A stretch of DNA of 64,000 nucleotides, taken from assembly GCA_030549205.1 (NCBI GenBank), contig JAUKTV010000011.1, positions 62,001 to 126,000 of the forward strand. The letters run 5' to 3'. Shown here piece after piece: positions 1 through 10,140 of this stretch. Within the stretch, counting starts at the first letter, position 1, and each line of letters starts with the position of its first letter. Below the pieces are notes generated by a model. It was given only the letters and a program-made list of their open reading frames with translations, was not told the DNA's origin and did not search any database. A program made the position numbers and the translations under genes. The stretch is from Apiosordaria backusii (taxonomy: Eukaryota; Ascomycota; Sordariomycetes; Sordariales; Lasiosphaeriaceae).

Positions 1-1641
1 AATCGCGTGACGCCATGCTCTGGGGTACTGTTAATTTATTTCGAGTCGGAGAAGGTTACTCCTCGAAGGGATGAACGTCGCTGTGGTTTTGGCTGGGCAG
101 TTGCAGGCGGTTGCGGGATGTAAGTGATACTCCATGGGTCGAGGGCGGGGCGGCGCATGGGAGAGCAGCGGGCTTCCTTCCAAGATGAGCGTCGACTTTA
201 GCCGCGCATATTGAGGGCGGTGGGAATCTGGGCAAACAACAAATCCCAGAGGCCAGCCTCCGAGGGATAAATGGCGTCGGTATATTAAAAGATCGTGCAC
301 TATAGCCTCAGGGAGCCGCAACCCCGAACTTGGAACGGGATTTTCTCCCTGCAAGAGGTTCGAGAAAAGGGGGGTTGCTTCCAATTCATTTTATTACCAC
401 GCTTCTATTTCCAGGTTCACACGTTGTTTTCTCTAGCACGTGGTGGCGACGCAAGGGCGATGCGTGCGAATTATCTCGATGGTCAGCATCAACGACAATC
501 GCCTCGACTCCGACTGGCTCTTCGCGCGGCCATGACCCCCATCCACCGCCGTCACGGTGGCATCGGCCCTGACTCTTGATCAAGAGGTCCCGGAGCCTGG
601 ATTCCAAACAATACTACAAAGCGTCTCATCTTCTTACATTACCTTGCTTTGCTGTTCCCTTTTGCTATTATCCATGCCTACCCTGTCAGCCACCACCCGA
701 GCTCCCGCCATGGCACAACGCAGACGACATTCTTCGAGAAGACTTCTTTGCCTTGTTGATCCTCTCGTTCTGGAAACCCATATCCCGGGTTCACACCTCG
801 TGGCAGGTTAATATCAACGAACCACTGCCATGTGGTGGCGACGTAGGTCCTTTGTACTCCCTCAAAAAGCAACGTGATGACGGTTGCGTTCTGGCCAACC
901 GATTACGACTTTCCTCTTTCTTCCTGGCTGGACTTCAACCTTTGACGCTTGCTACCTGAGAGTGTACAAGGTCGGCATATCTGCCTCCGAAAACTGGACA
1001 CTCCGACCCCGGGTCACGTTTCGTCGGATGTGTGCCACGTTGTAGAAGTTGTCTAGAATCCTTGTTGACATTGGCTTGTACATGCACATGGGTGGGATTG
1101 GGCCTATTTGATACTCTATCGACAACTCGAGTAACAGTTACATTGAGGAACTAGCTAGCAACCCAAATCTGGGAGCTTTTCTCTGAGACTATCACCACCA
1201 TCTTCTCGGGCTGTCTAGACTCAACAATAGCGGCCTATCACTGCACAGCTCACTTCCATCAAGATGGGTCGGCACAGTTTTGAAACTTGATATTTCTAGT
1301 GCCAGTGACGACCTTGAGAATATTCAAGCAAAGATCTTAATGATGAATCAGAAAAATAAACAAAGCTGCTTACAATACAGTCCTGATTGTGGCTCTTACA
1401 TTATTATCTTACAATCTTTAACGTCACACGCTGATGGAGACTGTCAGCTGGAATATCAGCTTTTATCATCAAAGTTAAAAACATTTGTGGGGTTGCTACA
1501 AGGGGTCAAAGCGAAGTTGACGTCAGACTTGACGACCTCATGACAGCATTACATTATCAATGCCTGGTAGTTATTACTACATACACACCAATCAAAACTA
1601 TTTCTTAGCCTGAACCTCCAGAAGTCGGTCTAATAGTCAAG
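1..1641. other. No convincing gene
   Basis: Unique-looking sequence of ordinary base composition at the left edge. Several short overlapping reading frames exist on both strands, but none shows a recognisable motif or a clear intron-exon structure. An 87-codon frame on the plus strand at 1280-1543 is somewhat AT-rich and resembles no family I recognise. The stretch may include remains of the gene whose decayed copy follows at 1642. Confidence 0.4.
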
Positions 1642-2119
1642 ATGAATGTATTTCAACATTGTCAATACCGCTCGCGGCCCGACCTTACAACCCCAAAGCT
1701 CAACATCACTATTCCATCCAACCGGGACAAAGCCGCACCTGGCTAGCTGTTCGTCACACCATGTGCCTTATTTGATCCAGCCCCAAACTCGGGTCCCGAG
1801 TAGCCAGGAGCCTACATCTTTCGCGACGATGGTGATCTCGTGTCTGGTCAAGCCTTGGCTATTTTGGTGGCTGGGCCGCAAACTTTCAGGCTACGAGATA
1901 CAAAGGTTGCCCTGTCCTCCAAGCCTTTCGATGGGGGGCAAAGTTGATGAGATTGGATTAGGGGAACGGAAGTCTTTTGAGACACGGTTGGATGTCACAG
2001 GAGACAAGATGGCACTGGTTCTAGGGAGAAGTTCGCGAGTTTTTGCGGTTGCCATGGATGATAAAGGAACAGAAATTGGCAGGTCTGATGCCGTTGAGGT
2101 GTATGCCATTAAAGGCTGA
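1642..2119 (+). pseudogene. Decayed arylsulfotransferase-like gene (ASST family)
   Basis: Starting at the ATG at 1642, the frame encodes a segment closely resembling the N-terminal part of fungal arylsulfotransferase-type proteins (SRPDLTTPKLNITIP, then PGAYIFRDDGDLV). It is broken by TAG codons at about 1744 and 1801; the second sits where family members have Gln, so it fits a CAG to TAG change. Just after DDGDLV a frameshift moves the similarity into another frame (GYFGGWAANFQATRYKG). From about 1945 a third segment resembles the family C-terminus (SFETRLDV ... FAVAMDDKGTEIGRSDAVEV). The central several hundred residues of the usual propeller domain are missing. This is therefore a pseudogene with stops, a frameshift and a large internal deletion. 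The family match is from memory of its conserved motifs, not a search. Confidence 0.7.
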
Positions 2120-2401
2120 TGCATTGATCTCACTGAATGACGCATCAACTCGAATCTCTTTTGCTGCCAGCCCTTCCCTCGGGCCAATGGTTCAAGTTCT
2201 ACCGCAACTGATGAGCATTCTGCAACACTACAGCGTTGGTCAGTATGCATAATGTTCATCCAATAAGGTGAGTATGTTCTTTGACAGAGGCTCTACTGAC
2301 AGCAAATACATGCCCTTGCCAAATCTGTGACTCTCCACCAATTCCCTTTCTCAGCAAGCATCTTGGAATGGTCGTAGAAGTACTCAGCCATTGCACTCGG
2401 C

Positions 2402-3370
2402 TCAGACTGAAGCCTTGGCAACCTCTTCCTCCAGAGCATCTCGAATCCGGGTTTCGATGTACTTGCTGATCGTCTGAAAATGCATACACATCCCCAGGCT
2501 GGAATGCCATCCGCGCATCATGACCCAGAGCTCATGCAAATCGCGCAGGTGTTGTGCTGACTTGTACTTAGCCTTGGACGTGAACATAACACCAATGCTC
2601 CTCTTGGGTTCGGTGTCGTAGATTTTGATCTCGACACAAGAGTTGAGGAGTCCGTTGGCGCGTTTGATGCACTTGGGGGCAACGAGTAAGTCCCATTCTT
2701 TCTCGAGGGGAAGCGCAAAGACGTGCTCTTTGACAGGCAGGGTCGCATCGAAGTATAACGTCTTCCAGGCGTTTTGTGTCCACCTGCAAACGGTGGTTAG
2801 ACTTGAGTTACACACAGTGAATCCCTTACATTTAGACACATACCACTCTTCTTTTTCCGCAGGTTCTTTCCCTTCTGACAGCTCTTTGAGCCTTTTGGCA
2901 ATAGGAGTTGCTTCTCCACTTGGACATTGTCTTTTATCGCCAAACCTGGGCTGGCGATTCTGGCAGAACTTCAAATAGTGCTCTGAAGTTGGCTTGCTGG
3001 TCTGGTCTGGAAGTCCCCCCTGGTATGGGAAATCCTGATTATCCTGGTCCATACCAGACTTGTACGTTGCCCAAACGGTTGAATCAACGAGCCAAGCAAT
3101 GTAATCCATTCCCACGAGACCCTTGGAGGCAACAGCATTGTCGGTAACACTGGTCGATGTCCAGCCTTCCGTGTACAGCCAGTCATGGACCTTGTTTTCA
3201 GCCTCGATGAACTTTTTGGCGGCAAATCCGTAGTCTTTCATCTCGGGTATCTTGGAGGCAATGATGTTGAACACGTCGGCGCGTCTGGTGCGAATCTTCT
3301 TGCCAATCTCCTCCATGAGAGTTGGCTCGTTGACGGGCTCTGCGGCTGAGGATGGCTTCGAGCTCGACAT
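2402..3370 (-). CDS. Hypothetical protein, 302 aa, one intron
   Basis: I do not recognise a family. The start chosen is the ATG at 3370 (MSSSKPSSAAEP), because residues upstream in the same frame are low-quality. A 60-nt intron (2784-2843) has a GTATGT donor and a TTTGCAG acceptor. It is a multiple of three without a stop, so the unspliced frame also stays open; removing it gives the smoother junction EEWWTQNAWK. Exons are 3370-2844 and 2783-2402. The protein looks soluble and mixed alpha/beta, with many Trp and charged residues and an acidic C-terminal helix (ALEEEVAKASV). There is no signal peptide or transmembrane segment. It lies about 1.2 kb from the HeLo-pseudokinase gene on the same strand. 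Coding status is likely from the length and the good splice sites; function is unknown. Confidence 0.65.
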   Translation of the reverse strand: MSSSKPSSAAEPVNEPTLMEEIGKKIRTRRADVFNIIASKIPEMKDYGFAAKKFIEAENKVHDWLYTEGWTSTSVTDNAVASKGLVGMDYIAWLVDSTVWATYKSGMDQDNQDFPYQGGLPDQTSKPTSEHYLKFCQNRQPRFGDKRQCPSGEATPIAKRLKELSEGKEPAEKEEWYVSKCKGFTVCNSSLTTVCRWTQNAWKTLYFDATLPVKEHVFALPLEKEWDLLVAPKCIKRANGLLNSCVEIKIYDTEPKRSIGVMFTSKAKYKSAQHLRDLHELWVMMRGWHSSLGMCMHFQTISKYIETRIRDALEEEVAKASV

Positions 3371-4546
3371 GTTGTCGGTTTCGTTGGAGAGGTTAAAGGA
3401 GAATGTTGGTTGTGAGATTTCTAATGGCAAAGTGACCAAGACACTTGTTGCCTGTTGTCTGTCAACCCTGCACACTCGCTTTCCCTGGACATGGAAGGTG
3501 CAATTTGTTGTCCGCTACGGCCGCAGAGAGCATGAATGAGGTCCACTCTGTTGTCTCAGGCCCAGAGGCAAACAAAGTGGAGCGAGAGTCGAGGGTAGAA
3601 ACGCAACGAGTGCCTGGCTCAGGTAGTGGTAGAGGTTGCTCTGTTTTTGGCAAGTCACTCAAACAGAGTGGCAGAGGTAAATGCCGGCGGAAGGTATGTG
3701 ACACGAAAGATAGCACGGGCAGGCAGACGGCGGGAGTCACCAAAAGGCACCTGACGCTCTTGACACACCCGAAACGAAGCTTCAGATGACCGTTTGTTTT
3801 GGTACAGTTTCCGGTAGGCGTCACTTCCATTACCGGGCGTGCAACATGTGCCCGACTGTCACTGCCGTCAGACTGCCAACTTTGCTGCCTGGTTTGCACT
3901 CAGTCTAAACTTGACAGTCATGAGGCGTTCGTCGTTTCCTTTTACAGCTCCTCGCGTGTGTCCATAATTTAAGGTATTTTGATTTACGTTCTGGCGTGAC
4001 CTGTTCACTGTCAAGGCACACAGACTCATTACCTTCCCTTCCTTTTGTGGGTGCAACCGCAGACGAAGTTGCTCCTTGCTTGCTTCTGTGCTATCTGAAG
4101 CCGCTTGCGCTATCACAACCAAGAGCACGAGGATTTTGAGTCGGCAAAATTGTTCGGCATGACACTTCACTTATACACACACATTACTTTGACGGAATTC
4201 ACAGCTCCGGTCAAGGCACAAACCTTTATCGAGTCCCCGTGATGAGCAATAGTCACGAAGAGGATATGGATTTCAGCCAAAGCATCAGCACCGACGGGTC
4301 GCCTTAGCATGACTACAACCAACCTTTCGATCTGCCTGAGTGACCAAAAAAGCTCATACGCCAGTGGATTCGCCAGCTCACTTCAACGTCCGAATGAGGT
4401 GTCGGTTGGTAGGGTTCACCCATATATAAGGTAAGTAGATATCAAGGTGAGAGAACCAGTGTCCTATCTCAGTCTTCTACCCATGTGTTGTCTCGTTGGA
4501 TTCAGGTAGGTCGTGCTGGCTACCTAGGCACTGTGTTGTGGGTGCA
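3371..4546. other. Intergenic, no convincing gene
   Basis: About 1.2 kb between two minus-strand genes. A 100-codon minus frame at 3868-4170 starts with a hydrophobic, signal-like stretch (LKILVLLVVIAQA), but the rest is not convincing and no splice continuation was found. Nothing else is supported. Confidence 0.4.
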
Positions 4547-6175
4547 TCATACACACAACTGATTCAGCCGAAGAAGAACCTTCTCGATGTATCTCACTCC
4601 AACTCTGATGCCGTCCTCGTCCTGGAACTCCCTTTCATCTCCAAAATCCTGATTATCTGGGTCAAGACAAGTCAAACATGTCTCCACAATCTCGGCGTAC
4701 CTCGTCCCCATGTACCGAGGGAGCTCGTTCCGCGCTAGGTGTAGAAAATATTCTTCGCCGTGCACCTGTAGAAAATGGCGGACTTGATGGATGTTGGCAA
4801 GACGTGATATAGGAAGCATCTCGGTAGGTATAGCCTGGCTAGTGTGGGGATGGTACTGAATAAAGGATTTCCAGAAACCGATTTCCAAGAGACAAACGCC
4901 AAGACTGTAGATGTCGTGTTGCATAATGTAATCCTCGCTAGAAGACGCCCCTTGCCGTGAGGAATGGCGGTAGAGGTTTCGTTCGAGGGCGTCGTCCCCG
5001 AGTCGTTGGGTTGAGCCATCTTCCCGTCGAAAGTTCTCAAAGCCCACCAGAAAAAGTGACTGGGGAGGCAAATCCGTCCTTGTGCTGGTGAATACCAAGA
5101 CGGATTCAGGGCGGATGTTTTTATGTACGAAACCGAATGTGTGCACGAAGCTGACAGATCTTGCGAGCTGTTTTGCGCAGTCGAATCGCAACGACAGTGT
5201 CTTGGGAGGAGTTGTGTGAGATAACACAAACCGGAGACTGTTAACCGCCCCAGTGGCGTGGGCGGGCGGTCTGAAGACCATCGTTAACGTTGTTGGAGGT
5301 GTGGGTCCATGATTTGTCCCTGGGATGGCTACACCTATGCATGCGAGAAGTCCGAATGTGTAAGGGTCGTTGTGCTGGAGCTTTCTTGCCAGGTCTGTTG
5401 TATCTTTCTTGATGACTTGATACTTGGCGGCTGGCTCGCATCGAATTTGGTTGAGAATGTACACGCCAATCTGACCGTTTCCATAGACTCGCTGCGCAAT
5501 GGAGATTTGCGACAATGGGATGGGTCGGATGAACATCTTGGACAGCTCTGCTGCATCGAAAGTCAGCTTGGCCTCTGACGCAACAGAAGCAGATGATGTG
5601 TCTTCGAGGCGGCTCGCTCTTATGCTGACTGTTGAAGGAATTGCGGCAGCTGTGCTTTCATGTGTATCATCAGTCGCTTCAAGCTCAGTTGGTGTCTTGA
5701 GGGCAAGATCGACCTGTGAGTCTGCAATTCTCATGAGCAGAAACCATGATTGGTCTGCTGTTCGTTGCCAGGTTTCCAAGTCCTCAATGGCTTTGTCGAG
5801 ACTCTGTTTCTTGAGAATATATTTGACCCTATGCGCATTGACCTCAACGCCATGGTTGATGCTGGGATGCGGGGGTTGGTGCCTCACCAGCCGACGCAGC
5901 ATGTCAGTGACAACCTCCAGCTTGCTGAGGAGAACTCGAAGTGTCTGTTCCCAAATCTCGCGGTGATCCTCTTCCATAAGATGTTGAATCCGCTTCAAAA
6001 AGTCGAGCTGGTGTGTAAATCGAATCCAGCCATTGTCGAGGCGCACTACACGCTCCGACACTTCTGCACCTGCATGGCGGAGCCCTGAGCAAAGGCTTTT
6101 TAGCTCTTTGCCATATTTCAAGCACAGGTCGATTGTTGGGGGTATAGCAAGAGCGAGTCCAGCAAGCTCGGCCAT
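4547..6175 (-). CDS. HeLo-like domain fused to a pseudokinase (MLKL-like architecture)
   Basis: A 542-residue protein starting at the ATG at 6175 (MAELAGLALAIPPTIDLC). The first ~165 residues form an all-helical region that opens like fungal HeLo/HeLo-like (HET-s/LopB) domains, with a hydrophobic N-terminal helix then long amphipathic helices. These domains are known to be membrane-permeabilising cell-death effectors in fungi and are related to the four-helix bundle of animal MLKL. After a Ser/Thr-rich linker (~170-215) comes a kinase-like fold: a VIKK element, FVHKNIRPESVLVF in place of the HRDxxxxN catalytic loop (about residue 350), LVGFENF in place of DFG (about 376), and a kinase-like YIMQHDIYSLGVCLLEI segment. 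Loss of the catalytic Asp and of the DFG Asp makes it a predicted pseudokinase. No C-terminal amyloid motif was seen. A RIP-mutated transposon lies about 120 bp upstream, and an active-type kinase is on the far side of the transposon cluster in the opposite orientation. Confidence 0.8.
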   Translation of the reverse strand: MAELAGLALAIPPTIDLCLKYGKELKSLCSGLRHAGAEVSERVVRLDNGWIRFTHQLDFLKRIQHLMEEDHREIWEQTLRVLLSKLEVVTDMLRRLVRHQPPHPSINHGVEVNAHRVKYILKKQSLDKAIEDLETWQRTADQSWFLLMRIADSQVDLALKTPTELEATDDTHESTAAAIPSTVSIRASRLEDTSSASVASEAKLTFDAAELSKMFIRPIPLSQISIAQRVYGNGQIGVYILNQIRCEPAAKYQVIKKDTTDLARKLQHNDPYTFGLLACIGVAIPGTNHGPTPPTTLTMVFRPPAHATGAVNSLRFVLSHTTPPKTLSLRFDCAKQLARSVSFVHTFGFVHKNIRPESVLVFTSTRTDLPPQSLFLVGFENFRREDGSTQRLGDDALERNLYRHSSRQGASSSEDYIMQHDIYSLGVCLLEIGFWKSFIQYHPHTSQAIPTEMLPISRLANIHQVRHFLQVHGEEYFLHLARNELPRYMGTRYAEIVETCLTCLDPDNQDFGDEREFQDEDGIRVGVRYIEKVLLRLNQLCV

Positions 6176-6294
6176 AATGACGAAACTTTGCTTGCTAAGG
6201 CGATACAAAGGCAAGAAGGGACTGGGATGAACTTGGGAAAATGCTGCCACACCTGGCCAAAAGCGACATCATGAAGAAAAGACGAGTTTATTCT

Positions 6295-6365
6295 CGGGTT
6301 CTCTAAATTCACTGTATAGATTCTCTATATTCTCTGTATTCTACTTTGACTAACCGTAAGAAGAA
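6295..6365 (+). repeat. Left terminal inverted repeat of hAT-like element
   Basis: This 71-bp segment pairs with the reverse complement of 9884-9954. It retains CA and TG dinucleotides that are nearly absent a few hundred bases further inside the element. Confidence 0.8.
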
Positions 6366-9300
6366 GGAGGTCTATAGTGTCTTACCATAATGTCAGCCAC
6401 AGCCATTTTTTACAGTAATAAGCATTTTCACAGGACTTACCAATAGTTTTACAACTGGCTAAGACAACCATTCTGTACAGACTTAATGGATTTTAGCTAT
6501 GGCAGTTGGAAATTATAAATATAGCCTGAAACGCTTAGAAATGGTGTTTTTTCAATTGTCTTACTGTCAAATTCTATAGCCATATAAAACCCTAACCTAC
6601 GCTACTGTTAACTTCGTTTACTAGCTCCGGCTTTATGGTAGCTACTGCTGCTACTACTGTTGGCTTCTATACTGGGCCCTATACGGAACTTTCTAATTTG
6701 AAAAGAGGGCCTTCTACGGCCTTTAAACTGTAAGTACTAGAGCCGTAGGTGCTAAAGAAAGAGGTGCTAACGGCCTGTCCTAGGTTAAATGTATTTGTAA
6801 GCTATTAACAGTCCTTCTATACTAGGACTGTAGGACCGGTGTATAGTATAGTTACTAGATAAACTGCTATAATTGAAATGTCGTTACTACTGTATTTTAG
6901 TTAAGGTTAATATATTGAATAGGTAGTTAGGTCCTTGCCAGTAGAGCTATTATCTAGAATAAAGGTATTATTAAAGGTAATTATAATATTTACCGCTATA
7001 CTTAGGACTATTAAATCTTAAGTACCTGGCTTAATTGCTTGCCCTGCCTTTAAAGAAAGGCCCTAAGCTCCCTATTTTCTTAATCTCTTTATTAAGCTTT
7101 AGTAAGCTTTTTAGGCTTAAGTTTAGGCTAAGGTACGTTATAGAAGGGTTTGCAGTGTATAGAATTATTAGTAGGTCGCTGTGTGGCCTATGGTAGTAGT
7201 AGTTAGGCCCTATTAACTGCTACTACCTGGGCAGTTTATTTAGTAGTAAGCTTGGCTTGTTAACGGTAATTGAGGATAACGGTAGGGTCGGCTATACAAC
7301 GAATAGTAAGGAAGTCTTCTATATATGCCTAATTAGGTTAGTTCCTATAGTAAAAGTAAGGTTTTAGTATTGTTAAAAGATATACCTTATTAGGCTTTAG
7401 GTGCTAGTGCCTATCTACGTCTTTTAGGCTTAACGGTACTATACCCTGTTTATATTGATAGAGCTTATGCTAGTAGGGTAAGTTAAATTAACGCTGGTAA
7501 TTCCTACTGCAGACTATAGCCTAAGTAGACGCTCGGCCATCCTTAACTATAGCATTTAATAGATCGACTTGCTACTTTAATAATTCTAATCCCTTATAGT
7601 TAACAAGGTATTAAAGTGGCTATATAAGGTAGTGGAAGTACTTCTTATTGTATTTTTAAACCTGATTAGCAAGCTGTTTATGATATTTAGCCTAAATGGT
7701 AATAAGTGCTTCTTTAATAGTTTAAATTAGGGTTTAAAGGTTAATGCAGCGGCTAGTAATATAGCGTTTAAAAAAGCTATAGGCTCTTTTAGTATAGAAA
7801 GTTAAGTGTATTCTGAAATTGCAATGCTTTTTAATAGTAAATTGGCAGAATTTGTACCTTATAGGTAGGTAAGTAGTGGTTAAGTAGTTGATTAGATCTG
7901 CTAATATATTAGAAATTAGATATAATGTTAAATATTAAGAAAACTTACCTTATTGAATATCGAATTCTAATAGTAAAGTACGCTAATTATCTTAGAACTG
8001 GTCCTCTATTTCCGAATAGACTATCGCTATTTAAGCAAAAAGAAACCTATTTATATTACCAATCTACTTACGATTGGAATTGCCTATAGCTTTACTATCC
8101 TTTATAAATACTGCCCTAGACTATAGTAGAGGCATTATGCCCTAGTAAATTTACTAGTAGTTTTGGTATTAAAGGTATTGAATAGAGGTGTTACTAATAG
8201 CGGCGTTAACCTTAGCGGTATTAATAGCTTTAGCGGTAATACCTGGATTATAAAGATAGTTTCTAGCTAAGCCTCTTTTATTTAAAGCAGTACCTTTAAG
8301 CGACCTAATCTACTTCTTTTTAGTATTTTAAACGACGTTCTTTATAATGTACTATAGGCAAATTTAGTGTTAAGTGCTATCGTTAAAGACCTGGCGGTAT
8401 GCTTTTTTAAAAGCTTTGTTAAAGTCGGTAATAATAACGGCTAGGTAATTGATCTCTTTAGTATTAAGGATATCTTCTATTTAATTAAGAAACTATAAAA
8501 AGGTCTTCTCGGTCTTATCGTTTATTAAACTATAAGTAATATTAAATATAGTATTTATTTCTATAATCCTATAGTATTAAAGTAGTGGTATATTGTACTG
8601 GTTAACCTTGTAAGTATAGTTAGTTACCTATACTTTAAGGTTCCTCTTTTATATACTAATAGACTATTTGTAAACTTAAAAAAGTCAAGTATAAAATCTA
8701 ATAATAAGGTCGATATATTCCTTAACAATAATATTATCCTTATTATATAGATACTTTAGGAATATTTAAAAGGGTATAAGGTCTGTATTATCGTTTGCCG
8801 CTATAATATTGTAGATATCGGAATTAGTTAGAATAACTTTAGGCTTTTTCTAATAAAGCATGCTTTTAATCCAGTAAAGGTTAGTAAAAGTCTGCTTATT
8901 AAAAAGTAGTATATCCTTAATAATATCGTTATTTCAGGTAAGGCGGCGATAATCAGAAAGGTAAGTGGTTAGTTTAGGGTTAAGGTAGTTGCAATGGTTT
9001 GGCTGTTAAATAATAAAATTCTATACCTAATTGTATAGAAATTAGTTTCTTATTAGAAATAAATTTACAGTAGAATAATACGTACTTTCTTTCCATTCCT
9101 TCTATTAACCTCAATAGCCTTTGCTTTCTAAAGGCAGTCTTTTCGAAGCGACTTTCTGGCCTATTTACTAGTACCTTTTAAAGGGAAAGTCTTATTTTTT
9201 AAATAGATTAGGTTATAATAAGTAGTTTGCTTTAGCTTACTTTTATCTATATAGTTAAAAGAATATAGCCTTAAAATACAAAAACTAAGCTGCTTAGTTA

Positions 9301-9883
9301 TATTATTAATATCTTAGAAAAGTACTTTATAAAAGTCCTATTCTTTATTAGAAAGATAGGAAAACCCCCCTTTTAAATGGTCTCGGTCGTCGTTAGAAGA
9401 CTAGTTTACTGCTTTATCCTTAGTAGCCTTAGAGTCGCTACTTAAACTGCTTAGAACCTGGACTTTAGAGTTGTTTAATTTTAGCTTAACTGTTACAGGC
9501 GTAGGCTTCTTTGCGACTTTAGAAGGGCTTGAAGTAATCGATAGCTTTAAAAACGTACGTTTATGGCCTTTGCTAGTAGAAAAGGAAGAGGGCTTGCAAA
9601 TAAGGCTTTTAATAAGTAGGAATTTGTTATCGGAAGAATCGGAAGACTTAATAATAATAGGCTTTTATACGGACATTTTGATAGCGGTAACGTAAGGTGA
9701 GTGAGTAGGTAGATGGTAGGTTAGGTAGGTAAGTGGTAGCAGTGGTGATGGTGGTAAAGTCAACGCTTTAGGCGGCTTCTACGATTCTTAGGCAATTCCT
9801 ATAGAAAACTCTAACCTGGCTCTTTAAAATGTTAATATATGTTAAGTACAGTAAAAAATAGGTGTGGCTGACATTGTGGAGCA

Positions 9884-9954
9884 TTCTTCTTACGGTTAGT
9901 CAAAGTAGAATACGGAAAATATAGAGAATCTACACAGTGAATTTAGAGAACCCG
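9884..9954 (-). repeat. Right terminal inverted repeat of hAT-like element
   Basis: Partner of 6295-6365. It is followed immediately by the 8-bp target duplication copy TTCATTCT at 9955-9962. Confidence 0.8.
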
Positions 9955-10054
9955 TTCATTCTAGTCAAGCTTAGATTGAGCGGGGAATTTCCGATCCCAC
10001 TCTCTGGGCGAGTTGCTGCATCCAGGTCGGTAAGGTGGTGGTGGCAGCGGGGTA

Positions 10055-10140
10055 CCTATAGGTCCTTGATTGATTTGCAAACCCCTCTGCAAGCAGAGTG
10101 GGGGACAAAACCGTCGGACAGGCCCGAACGCATTGGACAG
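10055..10140 (+). repeat. Left 86-bp TIR of the TA element
   Basis: Pairs with 13553-13638. It is GC-moderate and little mutated, whereas RIP-type composition begins abruptly just inside, at about 10141. Confidence 0.8.

Larger units (their letters stand above)
6295..9954 (-). mobile_element. RIP-destroyed TIR transposon, probably hAT (8-bp TSD)
   Basis: The ends are inverted repeats of about 71 bp (6295-6365 and 9884-9954, beginning CGGGTTCTCTAAATTC) that differ at only about three positions, all transitions. The flanks carry an 8-bp duplication, TTTATTCT at 6287-6294 and TTCATTCT at 9955-9962, differing by one C/T change. An 8-bp duplication is typical of hAT elements, so that class is inferred. 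The interior is very AT-rich, nearly devoid of CA and TG and full of stops. A minus-strand remnant begins near 9676 with a Ser/Lys-rich stretch (KPIIIKSSDSSDNKFLL) interrupted by TAA and TAG codons, consistent with a transposase N-terminus ruined by C to T mutation. No intact coding sequence remains. Confidence 0.75.

Noticed and set aside
31..384. 117-codon minus frame at the left edge
   Set aside because: No motif, overlaps other frames of similar length, and composition is not gene-like.
1280..1543. 87-codon plus frame
   Set aside because: Short, AT-rich and not recognisable. No splice continuation was found that would make it an exon.
3868..4170. Minus frame with a signal-peptide-like start
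   Set aside because: Only the hydrophobic start is suggestive. The remainder is not convincing and there is no continuing exon.
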